Positions 43,514 through 53,500 of a stretch of 64,000 nucleotides of DNA are shown here, piece after piece. The position numbers and the translations under genes were made by a program. The stretch's first letter is position 1, and each line of letters begins with the position of its first letter. Origin of the DNA: Erythrobacter sp. HL-111 (GTDB lineage: Bacteria; Pseudomonadota; Alphaproteobacteria; Sphingomonadales; Sphingomonadaceae); NCBI RefSeq assembly GCF_900105095.1, contig NZ_LT629743.1, forward strand, positions 1,116,001 through 1,180,000, in the 5' to 3' direction. The notes under the pieces were generated by a model. It had not been told where the DNA came from. It was given only the letters and a program-made list of their open reading frames with translations, and did no database searches.

Positions 43514-45670
43514 ATGAGGCAAGGTATTCCCGCTTCAATAGATCCGGCATCGTTAATTGATACCTTGCCCACGCTGCTCTCCATTCACGAAGGATCCGAT
43601 CACCGGTACATCTTTTCGAATTCGGCTTATGATTCTGTTTTCGGAAGCCGACAGCCAGTCGGATCGCCTCTTTGTGAGGTCTGGCCGGATTTGGCGGCGC
43701 AGGTTTCGGATCGCTTCGATCGGGTATTGGCTACCGGCGTTGTCGACACGCATTCGGGCTTCAAGGTTATCGTCACTAACGGGAACGGGCAGCAGCAGAC
43801 CCGCTGGTATCGTCAGACGCTGAAACCCTGGCGGGACGGCGAAGACCGGCTGTGTGGGGTGATAAGCTGCGCTCACGAGGTGACCGCCGAAGTAGAAGCC
43901 GAACAGGCGCTCAAAAACCGCGCGGTCGAATTGCAGTTCGCGCTCGATGCTGCAGGCGGCGTCGGCACTTGGGACTGGGACGTCGTCCAGGGCCGAATGG
44001 CGGTAAATGAACAGTTTGCCGCGCTATTCGGACAATCGCATGATAACGCGGAGGGCTTGCCGCTTGCCCGGTTCATCGATGCCATTCTCCCGGAGGACAG
44101 GGAACGGGTCGAAGCAGCCATTGCTCGGGCGGTCGAAGAAGGCGGAGAATACCGGCAGGATTACCGTGTGAGAACCGCGGATGGCGATCTGCGCTGGGTC
44201 CTGGCGCGCGGCCGCTGCTTTCAGGACGAATCAGGCAACCCGACCCATTTCCCGGGCGTGGTGTTCGATACATCGCGACAAGTCGAGGAGCGCGAGCGCC
44301 TCGAACAAATTGATGCCCTCCTCAAATCCTTTCTCGACAATTCTGCCAGCTATGTCTTCGCCAAGGATCTGGACGGCCGCTACATCATGGCCAACAAGTT
44401 CTACCTCGACGCCTTCGGTGAAACCGAGGCGAGCCTTTACGGCCGCACCGATCGCGACCGCTTCGGCGAGAGCGAATCCTACAGCCTGAACGATCGCCGT
44501 GTCGCCGAGAACGGCGCTCCGATCGAGTTCGAAGAGGAAGCGCGCAAGGCCGATGGCGAGATCATCCATGCCATCTCCGTGAAGTTTCCCCTCCGCGATT
44601 CCGGCGGCGTCTTGTTCGGCACCGGATCCATCTCGACTGACGTCACGGACCGCAAACGAGCCGACGCTGCTCTGCGCAAGAGCGAGGCCCGATTGCGCGG
44701 TCTGATCGAGGGCATCCCGCAGCTGGTCTGGCGCGCGACCGACGGCGGGCAGTTCACTTGGACGAGTCCGCAATGGCAGCGGATCACCGGGCTGTCGGAC
44801 GAGCACAGCCGCGACCGCGGCTGGCTTTCGGCGATCCACCCCGACGACCGTGGGAATGTCGTCAACGCATGGGGAAATGCGCCCTCCGAAGGATTGCTCG
44901 AGGTCGAATGCCGGGTGCGCCGGGCTAAAGGCGAGGGCTATCGCTGGTTCCAATGGCGGGCAGTGCCGGTTCGCGACCAGATGGGCGAAGTCGTCGAATG
45001 GCTCGGCACGGCGACCGATGTCGACGACCTGCGGCGTCTGCAGGAACGGCAACGAGTGATGGTCGCCGAATTGCAGCACCGAACGCGCAACCTTCTCGGC
45101 GTCGTGCGCTCGATTTCCGAAGAGACCGTGCTGGCGAGCCAAACGCTGGAGGATTTCCGGACGGCCTTCAACGGCCGCCTGGCGGCGCTCTCGCGGGTCC
45201 AGGGACTTCTCTCGCGCTCCGACGACGAACCGATCACGCTGGGTGCGCTGCTGCAGACCGAACTCGACGCGCTCGGGGCTTCGGGAATGCTCCAAAGGGC
45301 AAAAGTGGAAGGCCCGGACGTGCGCCTTCGCCGTGCGACCGTCCAGACCTTTGCTCTCGCCCTGCACGAACTCGCGACGAATGCGCGGAAGCACGGCGCG
45401 CTTTCGACCGAGCACGGACGCCTCGATGTGAGCTGGCACGAACACCATGGGGAAAGCGGACGGCGTCTGCATCTTTCCTGGCGGGAGACCGGCCTTCCGC
45501 TTCGCAGCGGCGCGGTGAGTTCGGGCGGATATGGGCGCGAACTGATCGAACGCGCATTGCCATATGTGCTCGAAGCCCGCACGTCATTCGAGCTTGGCGA
45601 AGAGGAACTGATCTGCACTATCGACATGCCGCTTCCCCCCGAGGAAGAGGATCGGACAACCATCGAATGA
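43514..45670 (+). CDS. HWE-type sensor histidine kinase with four PAS domains
   Basis: Cytosolic kinase of 718 residues. Four PAS-type sensor domains occupy about residues 10-500; the second to fourth have clear ends (FPGVVFDTSRQVEERERLEQ, GTGSISTDVTDRKRADAALR, EWLGTATDVDDLRRLQERQR). The HWE kinase core has the phospho-accepting H522 in AELQHRTRNLLGVVRSI, the N-box ALALHELATNARKHGALS and the W-x-E motif in LHLSWRETGLP. No membrane helix. The start ATG is preceded by GAGGAGG. HWE kinases in alphaproteobacteria often act in general stress or light responses. A lone receiver gene follows. Confidence 0.93.
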   Translation: MRQGIPASIDPASLIDTLPTLLSIHEGSDHRYIFSNSAYDSVFGSRQPVGSPLCEVWPDLAAQVSDRFDRVLATGVVDTHSGFKVIVTNGNGQQQTRWYRQTLKPWRDGEDRLCGVISCAHEVTAEVEAEQALKNRAVELQFALDAAGGVGTWDWDVVQGRMAVNEQFAALFGQSHDNAEGLPLARFIDAILPEDRERVEAAIARAVEEGGEYRQDYRVRTADGDLRWVLARGRCFQDESGNPTHFPGVVFDTSRQVEERERLEQIDALLKSFLDNSASYVFAKDLDGRYIMANKFYLDAFGETEASLYGRTDRDRFGESESYSLNDRRVAENGAPIEFEEEARKADGEIIHAISVKFPLRDSGGVLFGTGSISTDVTDRKRADAALRKSEARLRGLIEGIPQLVWRATDGGQFTWTSPQWQRITGLSDEHSRDRGWLSAIHPDDRGNVVNAWGNAPSEGLLEVECRVRRAKGEGYRWFQWRAVPVRDQMGEVVEWLGTATDVDDLRRLQERQRVMVAELQHRTRNLLGVVRSISEETVLASQTLEDFRTAFNGRLAALSRVQGLLSRSDDEPITLGALLQTELDALGASGMLQRAKVEGPDVRLRRATVQTFALALHELATNARKHGALSTEHGRLDVSWHEHHGESGRRLHLSWRETGLPLRSGAVSSGGYGRELIERALPYVLEARTSFELGEEELICTIDMPLPPEEEDRTTIE

Positions 45671-45691
45671 AGAGCTGCAAAAGCACCCGCC

Positions 45692-46045
45692 GTGACCGAT
45701 TTCAAAGATAAGCGAGTGCTTGTCGTCGAAGACGACTATTTCATTGCGATGGAATTGTGCCGAAATCTCGAGGCAGCTGGAGCCGAGGTCGTCGGGCCGG
45801 TCGGCCGGGTTGGGGAAGCGCTCGCTCAAATCGCCCGTTCCGATGGGCTCGATGGTGCCTTGCTCGACTTGAACCTGCACGGTGCAATGGCCTTTCCTGT
45901 AGCCGACAAGCTGTGCGAGCGCGGTGTGCCTTTCGTGTTCGCCACCGGCTATGACGGCTCTGTCATTCCCGAGAGGTACCGGGAAGTCCCGCGCTGCCGC
46001 AAACCGGTGGAGTTGCAGAGCATCTCGACTGTCCTGTTCGATTGA
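45692..46045 (+). CDS. Single-domain response regulator
   Basis: Receiver domain of 117 residues with the acidic pair D14-D15, phospho-acceptor D59 (GALLDLNL), the Thr in FATGYD and the Lys in RCRKPVE. There is no output domain, so it probably relays phosphate or acts through protein binding. The start is GTG at 45692, 21 bases after the HWE kinase, making a two-gene signalling unit. Confidence 0.92.
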   Translation: MTDFKDKRVLVVEDDYFIAMELCRNLEAAGAEVVGPVGRVGEALAQIARSDGLDGALLDLNLHGAMAFPVADKLCERGVPFVFATGYDGSVIPERYREVPRCRKPVELQSISTVLFD

Positions 46046-46161
46046 CACGCTGACGCTCAGTGGTGGATCCGTGGAGGATCACCCCTTTCGACGTGGGCTT
46101 TCCAACCGCGAAAAGACAAACGCCGGTCGGCATGGCGCCTTGTGGTTGCCCGCCGGACCGA

Positions 46162-47214
46162 TCAGGGCAGGTCCAGCGCGGCCTTGACCTCGCGCCAGTC
46201 GACGATCTTGTAGTTCTGCTGCCCTTCGAGCGGTTCTTCGTTGTCGTCGTGGATCGCCAGCGCTCCCTCGGGATAACGTCCTATCGGCCCGGACCAGGCA
46301 TCCAGCCCGTCGGTGTGGGTAACGCCGTCGATGTCGTCGCGCGCCACGACCGTGAAGCGCCCGAGATAGGTCTCGCCTTCTTCGGTGATCCGGAAGACCG
46401 GAAAGGTATCGTCCCCCTGCGAGGAGGCGATGAGGTAGCGTTGCCGGCCGTCGCGCATGATCGTCAGGCCCTCGATGTCGTCGGTGATGCGCTGGCGGTC
46501 GACCGATGCCACCTTGGTGGGAGTGGGCGAGGCGGCAGGGTCGAAATCGAACCGCCAGATCGCCGCGTTCTCTTCGCCGACGTAAAGAACGTCGCGATCG
46601 TCGTCGACCACGCAGCCTTCGAGCTGCGAGGGGAGCTTCAGCTGCCTGACCATTTCCGCGGCACCGGGCTCGGCCCCGTTCGCGAGGCGCCAGATCTTGA
46701 TGTCGCCCTGCTTGTTGTTGGCGATCAGGTAGAAGCCGTCGCTGCGGCGGCCCATGCAGAAGCCATAGGGCTCGCCGATGTCGGTCTCGATGAAGCCATA
46801 GTCGCGGGTCTCGAGCGTGCGGGGATCGAACAGGTAGAGATTGATCCCCATCCGCTCGTCATTGGTCGCAGCGACCAGCACGAAGTCGTCGCGCCCTTCC
46901 GCCGAAAAACCGGTCCGCAGGTCGACATTGTTGAGTGCCCCGCTCGCGAGGAACTGGCGAACCGATCCGTCGAGATCGTGCACGTACAACCCGTCGGTCT
47001 TGTCGGTTCCGAACATCACCGCGCGCGTCGGGTCGCTTTCGTCGCTCCAGAGCGCGGGATCGTCGGCATCGACGGCAGGATCGGTGTCCACCCGCGTTTC
47101 GGCCAGAGCCGCCACGGCCACCGGGGTTTCCCCCCCGGCCCAGGCGGGGCCGCGCTGCGTGGTCGAACAACCCAGAAGACATATCGACGCGCAAACAATA
47201 AATGTAAGTCGCAA
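46162..47214 (-). CDS. Beta-propeller phytase (3-phytase), lipoprotein
   Basis: Protein of 350 residues. A lipobox ends at Cys16 (ICLLGC). The mature protein carries the phytase signatures: DADDPALWSDESDPTRAVMF, FGTDKTDGLYVHDLDG, YGFCMGRR, LEGCVVDDDRDVLYVGEENA and the C-terminal GALAIHDDNEEP. BPPs hydrolyse phytate with calcium. The start is TTG at 47214, supported by GGGAGG five bases upstream. It is divergent from a TonB receptor gene, an arrangement seen in marine and freshwater proteobacteria that use phytate. Confidence 0.93.
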   Translation of the reverse strand: MRLTFIVCASICLLGCSTTQRGPAWAGGETPVAVAALAETRVDTDPAVDADDPALWSDESDPTRAVMFGTDKTDGLYVHDLDGSVRQFLASGALNNVDLRTGFSAEGRDDFVLVAATNDERMGINLYLFDPRTLETRDYGFIETDIGEPYGFCMGRRSDGFYLIANNKQGDIKIWRLANGAEPGAAEMVRQLKLPSQLEGCVVDDDRDVLYVGEENAAIWRFDFDPAASPTPTKVASVDRQRITDDIEGLTIMRDGRQRYLIASSQGDDTFPVFRITEEGETYLGRFTVVARDDIDGVTHTDGLDAWSGPIGRYPEGALAIHDDNEEPLEGQQNYKIVDWREVKAALDLP

Positions 47215-47417
47215 GTCAACCTCCCATCTTTACTATAAAAAATTATAATCTGCATCGCACCGCGATCAAATTGGCGCTTTCATACCAATGTGCCCGAAAT
47301 TGACAACCTTCAGGTTGCATAATTGTCCTGTAACTCTGTCATATTTTCTGAACATTACCTCCTGATAGGCGAATGACGATTTAGAATTTCGTCGCGGCAA
47401 GACCGTGCGACCAATCC

Positions 47418-47457
47418 GAAATGTCGTTCAAATATCTGAAATGTCGTTCAAATATCT
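47418..47457 (+). repeat. 20-bp tandem duplication before the TonB receptor
   Basis: The unit GAAATGTCGTTCAAATATCT is present twice head to tail (47418-47437 and 47438-47457), ending just before the GGAGGA ribosome binding site. It lies in the leader or promoter region of the receptor gene and could be a regulator site. Confidence 0.85.
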
Positions 47458-47468
47458 GGAGGAATCCC

Positions 47469-50327
47469 ATGAACTCCCGGCTTGCCTTCCTGTCGACTCG
47501 CTCCGCCGCGTTCGCGCTGATGGCTGCGACTGCCAGCGCAATCATCCTGGGCGAAACACCGCTGCAAGCGCAGGATCAGGAAGCCAGCGGAGTGGTTCGG
47601 GGCCGGGTCAGCACCGATACCGGCATCAATTTCGAAGGGGCCGAAGTCACGATCGTCGAACTCAATCGCAGGGCCGTGACGCGTGATGGCGGCGTCTTCG
47701 TCTTCGAGGATATCCCGCCTGGCGAATACACCTTGCGCACGCTCTATCTCGGCGCCGCGCCGGTCGAACAGCGCATCGTGGTGACAGGCGACGGCACGCC
47801 GACCGTGGCCGATGTCGTGCTGCTCGACGCGGGCGGCGACAGCGATGCGGCCAGCAGGATCCTCGTCTTCGGCCAGACGGCGAGCGCGTCCTCCGCGGCC
47901 AACCGCAAGCGCAACTCCGCCCGCGTCAGCGACTCGGTTTCGGCCGACTTCATCGGCCAGTTCCCCGACCAGAACGTGACCGAGGCGGCCCAGCGCATTC
48001 CGGGCGTCGCGATCAACCGCGACCAGGGCGAAGGCCGGTTCATCTCGGTTCGCGGCGCCGATCCGAACCTCAACGCGGTGACGATCAACGGCGTCGACGT
48101 GCCCGCCGCGGGCGGGGACGAACGCGCGGTCGCGCTCGACGTGATCCCCTCGGACGTGCTGCAGACGCTGACCGTGGTCAAGTCGCTGACGCCCGACCTC
48201 GACGCCAACTCGATCGGCGGCACGGTGCAGATCGGCACCGCTTCGGCGTTCGACCGGCGCGGCGGCTATTTCTCGGCCAGCGCCGAGGCGCATTACAACG
48301 AGCTTCGCGATCTTTTCAGCCCGCGCCTCTCAGCCAGCGCCTCGGACGTGTTCGATGTCGGCAATGGCGGCGAGCTCGGCATTTACGGGTCGATCAGCTA
48401 TTTCAACCGCCGGCTCGGCTCCGACGGGGTCGAGAACGGCGACGGCCTCGACGAGATCGGCGGCACCGTGTTCCCGGTCGTGATCGAGCCGCGCGATTAT
48501 GTCCTCACCCGCGAACGCCTGGGCGCGACGCTCAATGTCGATTACCGGGTGAACAATGATTTCCTGCTCTATGTCCGCCAGCTGTATTCGCGCTTCGGGG
48601 ACGACGAGATCCAGGGCGGCACGGTGTTCGAGGCCGATCCGGACGATGGCGGCAACGTGGTTTCGCAGGATTCTGCCAACCTCCTGCTGGCTGACCAGGA
48701 GGTCGAATCCTATGTCAGCGAACGCGAGGAAATCCAGACGATCTATTCGATCGCGGCCGGCGGGGAAAACCGCTTCGGCAACACCTTCCTCGAATATTCG
48801 GTCAGCTATTCGCAAGCCGGCGAAGACAATCCCGATTACGTCGAACCGATCTTCGTCGCGGATTTCAGCGATACCGATACCCTGGTCGGCACCAACCTCG
48901 CCGATCCCCGGCGCCCGCAGATCATCACCCAGGGCGGCGGCTTTGCCGACGCGGGAGCCTATGAACTCGACGAGATCGTGTTCGAAAGCTCGGAAACGAT
49001 GGACAAGCGTTACGGCGGGCAGATCGACGTGACGCAGGACATGGATTTCGGGCCCAATCGCGGCTTCATCAAGTTCGGGGCCAAGGTCGCGCTGCGCGAC
49101 AAGACTTCCGAACTCGACGCGCTGATCTATGGCGGGGCCGACCAGGGGCTGACCATCGCCGGTTTCCTCAACCCGGACATCGACTATCCGCTCGGGCTGA
49201 TCGCGCCGCAGGCGCTGCCGCGCGACGTCGCCGATGCGGTGCGGGCGAACCAGGCCGCCTTCGACGAGGATCTCGACGAGGAAGGCAGTTTCATCGATTC
49301 CAACGCGGAGGATTTCCGCATCGATGAAAACATCTATGCCGGCTACGCGATGGGGTCGATCGACATCGGCGCCTTGAGCATCGTCGGCGGCGTCCGGGTC
49401 GAGCACACCGATTACAGCGCCTCGGGCAACGAGGTGTCGCTCGACGAGGAGATCGGCGAACTCTCGCTCGCTCCGATCGAGGTCGAGCGCGAATACACCG
49501 ACGTGCTGCCCAGCGTGAACGCGCGGTTCGAACTGACCGACCGGCTGTTGCTGCGCGCCGCCTATTTCCGCGCGGTGGTGCGCCCCAATTTCGAACAGAG
49601 CCGCCCCGCCGCGCTGATCGAACGCGACGACGAAGGCGAGGTCGAAGCCGAGGCCGGCAACACCGAGCTCGAACCCTATCGCGCCGACAATATCGACCTC
49701 GCGCTCGAATTCTACCCGGGCGATGCCAGCGTGCTTTCGGCCGGGGCGTTCTACAAAAACCTCGACAACCCGATCGTTCCGCTCGACTTTGCCGGCCAGC
49801 CGGGGTTCGAAGGGTTCGATGTCTTCTCCAGCTTCATCAACGGCGACAACGCGAAGCTGTTCGGCATCGAACTGGCCCTGCAGCAGCAGCTCACCTTCCT
49901 GCCGGCCCCGTTCGACGGGTTCCTGGTGGCGGCAAACTACACCTTCGTCGACAGCGAGGCCGAAGTGCCGATCCCCGGCGGCGGGGTGCGCGAGGCACCG
50001 CTGCCGTTCCAGTCGCGGCACACCGCCAACGCCTCGATCGGCTACGACAAGAACGGGTTCCAGGCGCGCATCGCGGTTTCGTACCGCGACCGGATCCTCG
50101 ACGAGATCGGCGATCCGGCGGACCCGTCGCAGGATGTCTTCATCGACGAACACGTGCAGGTGGATTTCACGGCCTCCTACGCGATCACCGATGAAGTGCG
50201 CATATTCGCCAACCTGTCGAACCTGAACGATCGTCCGCTCTACAGCTTTCAGGGACGGCGCAGCGTCAATGTCCAGTTCGAGGAATACGGGCTTTCAGGA
50301 AGTCTCGGCGTCCGCATCACCCTGTGA
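47469..50327 (+). CDS. TonB-dependent receptor (phytate-linked)
   Basis: Outer-membrane receptor of 952 residues. Signal peptide (AAFALMAATASAIILGE), an N-terminal carboxypeptidase-regulatory-like domain (VVRGRVSTDTGINFEGAEVT to about residue 110), a plug with ADFIGQFPDQNVTEAAQRIP and RFISVRGADPNLNAVTINGV, then a 22-strand barrel. The start ATG at 47469 follows GGAGGAATCCC; an upstream ATG at 47421 lies in the tandem repeat and is rejected. Being divergent from the phytase, it may import phytate degradation products or phytate itself. Confidence 0.9.
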   Translation: MNSRLAFLSTRSAAFALMAATASAIILGETPLQAQDQEASGVVRGRVSTDTGINFEGAEVTIVELNRRAVTRDGGVFVFEDIPPGEYTLRTLYLGAAPVEQRIVVTGDGTPTVADVVLLDAGGDSDAASRILVFGQTASASSAANRKRNSARVSDSVSADFIGQFPDQNVTEAAQRIPGVAINRDQGEGRFISVRGADPNLNAVTINGVDVPAAGGDERAVALDVIPSDVLQTLTVVKSLTPDLDANSIGGTVQIGTASAFDRRGGYFSASAEAHYNELRDLFSPRLSASASDVFDVGNGGELGIYGSISYFNRRLGSDGVENGDGLDEIGGTVFPVVIEPRDYVLTRERLGATLNVDYRVNNDFLLYVRQLYSRFGDDEIQGGTVFEADPDDGGNVVSQDSANLLLADQEVESYVSEREEIQTIYSIAAGGENRFGNTFLEYSVSYSQAGEDNPDYVEPIFVADFSDTDTLVGTNLADPRRPQIITQGGGFADAGAYELDEIVFESSETMDKRYGGQIDVTQDMDFGPNRGFIKFGAKVALRDKTSELDALIYGGADQGLTIAGFLNPDIDYPLGLIAPQALPRDVADAVRANQAAFDEDLDEEGSFIDSNAEDFRIDENIYAGYAMGSIDIGALSIVGGVRVEHTDYSASGNEVSLDEEIGELSLAPIEVEREYTDVLPSVNARFELTDRLLLRAAYFRAVVRPNFEQSRPAALIERDDEGEVEAEAGNTELEPYRADNIDLALEFYPGDASVLSAGAFYKNLDNPIVPLDFAGQPGFEGFDVFSSFINGDNAKLFGIELALQQQLTFLPAPFDGFLVAANYTFVDSEAEVPIPGGGVREAPLPFQSRHTANASIGYDKNGFQARIAVSYRDRILDEIGDPADPSQDVFIDEHVQVDFTASYAITDEVRIFANLSNLNDRPLYSFQGRRSVNVQFEEYGLSGSLGVRITL

Positions 50328-50454
50328 AGGCAGGCGGCGGCCGGCGTCTGGCCGCGCGAGGCCGAGGAACTCGAGCTGGGGCCGGGTTGCCCCTCGCCTG
50401 CTTGCCGCGGACGGGGCCGGTGTCGGCGGGGGCGGTCCATCCCCGACACGAAAG

Positions 50455-50486
50455 GGGGCGCGAGCGGGATGACCGCTCGCGCCCCT
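50455..50486. terminator. Bidirectional terminator between convergent TonB receptors
   Basis: GGGGCGCGAGCGG-GATGA-CCGCTCGCGCCCC forms a perfect 13-base-pair hairpin followed by TTC on the plus strand and by CTTTCGTG on the minus strand. It lies between two convergent receptor genes. Confidence 0.75.
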
Positions 50487-50520
50487 TCGCGTGCCTCGCC
50501 CGGCGACGGGCGAAGCGCGA

Positions 50521-53500
50521 TCAGAACGCGCCCGACAGGCCGACGAAGAAGAACCGGCCGCGCGGGCCGACCGGCCGCGAGAGACTGCCGAGGAACGGCT
50601 CCGTGTCGAACAGGTTGTTCACGCCGCCATAGACTTCCATGTCGTCGTTGATCCGGTAGCTGACGTTGATGTCCTGCTCGAAGCCGGTGCCGGTGGTGAG
50701 CTGCGAGGGGTCGGCGAGGCCCTCGTTCGGCGAGACGACGACTTCCCCGTCCACGATATCGACGTCGGTCGCGTCCGCGTTCGAGAACTGGAGGGCGGAA
50801 TCCTCGAAGCGGCCGCGCCAGCCGATCCGCAGCCGGTCCATCGTCCAGTTCACGCCGAAATTGACGATCCATTCGGGCGTGCCGATGACGCCGAGCTGGT
50901 CGCTGACCGTCGCCTGGTCGGCGATGAGCAGCTCCTGCTGGAGCGGATCGGGTTCGTCCGCGATCGTCTGGGCGATGACCGGATCGCTTTCGGTGAACCG
51001 CTCGAGGAAGTGGGTCCCGATGGCGGTCAGTTCGAAGAAGCCCCAGTCGCGGTTCCCGCCGAACGGCGCATCGAAGCGATAGCGTGCCTCGAAGTCGATC
51101 CCGCGCGCGCGCAGCACGGCGAGGTTGATGTTGCCCGAGGTGAAGCTGGAGATCGCCCCGCCATTGTTCGGATCGCGCTCGATCGCGTCGCAGAACTGGT
51201 TGTCGATCGAGGGAAGGTCGACGCAGGCCGCGGCGATGGCGGCGCCGGTGAGGCTGCCCACTGCGTCCTCGATCTCGATGTCGTAGTAGTCCGCGATCAG
51301 GGTCAGCCCGTCGAGCGCGCCTCCGAGGATGCCGCGCGGCTGGAAGATGCCGCCGATCGTGAAGCTGTCCGACGTTTCCTCGGTCAGGTCGGGATTGCCG
51401 CCGGTCGTGCCGGTGACGAAGGCCGTGAGGAAGTCCGAGGAATCGAACCCGGGTGCAACGAACTGGAGGCAGTTGTCGGGCCGGTTGGAGCTTCCGTTGT
51501 TGATGTTGCCGTCGTCGCAGGGGTCGGCATCCACGTCGAGGAACGCGGCGCCCTGCGGCGCGAAGAGTTCGCCGATGTTGGGCGCGCGCACCGCGCGGGA
51601 CCAGGTCCCGCGGAAGGTCAGCCATTCGAACGGCGAATAGATCCCGCCGAACGAATAGGTCTCGGTCGAACCGATCGTGTTGTAGTCCGAAAGACGGCCC
51701 GATGCGGTGATCTCGAGCAGGTTGACGAAAGGCAGGTCCCCGAGCAGCGGCAGGTTGATTTCGCCGAAGCCTTCGTAAACGCTGATGCCCTGCCCGTCGG
51801 TCGGCGAATTGAACAGCGGCACGCTGTTGTTCGTGACGACATTGCCTTCGATCGAGAAGAAGTTGGCGCGGGTGAACTGGGACTGGTCACGGCGCCATTC
51901 GAAGCCCGTCGCGAAGCCGATCGGACCGCCGGGAAGCTCGAAGAAATGGCCCGTGTCGCCCGACAGCACCGCCAGGAACTGCTGCTGCTCGATCACGGTG
52001 TTGTCGAGCAGGTCGACGAAGGCGAATTCCGCGCCGGCGCCACCGATCGAGTTGGGCCCGAGGATGTTGAGCGGCGCGCAGGTGCCGTCGCCGACCTGGA
52101 AGGTGACCGGCCGGGTCAGGTCACTGACATCGGTTCCGTCGATGATCGTGCCGGGCGCGTAGAGCGGGGGACCGCCCACGAACAGCGCGGCCGGGGCCGG
52201 AAGCCCGGTCAGCTCGGAACGGCAGACGATGTCGCCGACTTCGGCGGTGCCCGGGGTGATCTGGATGTCCTCGCCGTTGCGGATGGCGTTGAGCGACCCC
52301 ACCCCGCCCGGTCCGAAGGCCACGTTCGGATTGGTCCCGTCGAGATCGGCTGCGGTCAGGGCGACCGCGTCGATCGCGGTGAAATAGCGGTCGTTGAGCC
52401 GCGCATTGCGGAACGTGTCGTCGACTTCGGTGCGGCCCCAGGCATAGAACGCCTCGAACGCGACGCTGCTGCCGGGCGCCTCCCAGCGCAGCCCGCCGGT
52501 AGCGCGGATCGTCGAACGCTCCAGGCTGGTCCCCGAATCGGTTTCCGAGCCGACATTGTCGCGGGCGACGAAGATGCTGGGCGTCTGGTCGGGCAGGAGA
52601 GCGTCGAGAACGGGAATCTGGTTCTGGATCGCGGCAGGCAGAAACGGGTTGTCGAGCGCGATCGGGATGTCGTCCGAAAACGGAATGCCCGAGACATCGG
52701 AGGTCTCGGTGTAGGAGAACTTGGCATCCGCGAAGAAGGTGAGCGTGGGCGTGATCTCGTAATCGAAGCCCGCCGCCGCCGTCACCTGGGTCAGTTCGGG
52801 AATGAGGGTCAGCCCCGGCGCGGTCTGCCCGATGAAGATGCCGTCCCCGCCGATCGCGTTGAAGGCCCCGGTCGAGATGCCGGGATTGAACGCGCGGACA
52901 TTCCCGCCTTCGTCGATGACCTGCAGCACCGGGATGTTCGTGCCCGGGATGTTCGGCACCGTATCGGTCGCGGGATTGAAATTGTTCACGAAGGAGAGCA
53001 GCTGCCCGAAGGGGGACGCGAAGGGCGTCGGATCGACCGCAATGGTCGATCCCGCGCTCGAGACGGGCAGGCGACGGTCCGGCACGAAAGCCTGTTCCGC
53101 GTCGGGATCGAGCCCGAGGATCTCGTTCAGGAAGGCATTGCTCGGATTGAGCGAGGAAAACCCGGGACCGGCGATATCGGGCCGGTCGCGGTTCAGGAGT
53201 CCCGTCGAATGGGTGTATTCGACCGCGAAGACCGCGCTGCCGCGGCCATCCTGGAACGTACCGCCCCCGGCGATCGAGCCGAAGACTTCCTCGGCGTCGC
53301 CCTTGTCGCTGATCCCGGTCTGGAGCCGGTATTCGAGCCCGTCGAAATCGCGTCCGTCGCGCATCACGTAGTTGACGACGCCGGACACCGCGTCCGCGCC
53401 GTAGACCGCCGAGGCGCCGCCGGTCAGCACTTCGACGCTGCTGACGAGCGCCTGCGGGATCGATGCGACATCGACCGTCGCGGTGCCCGCGATGCCCGGG

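Noticed and set aside
43001..43522. 173-codon frame on the minus strand after IS1380 copy 2
   Set aside because: Low-complexity Arg/Pro/Ser-rich translation with no motif, and it reads into the kinase start; looks like a GC-driven frame.
47310..47345. Pho box upstream of the phytase/TonB pair (CTGTAAC and CTGTCAT)
   Set aside because: The repeat period is 8 rather than the 11 bases of a Pho box, so the match is too weak to annotate.
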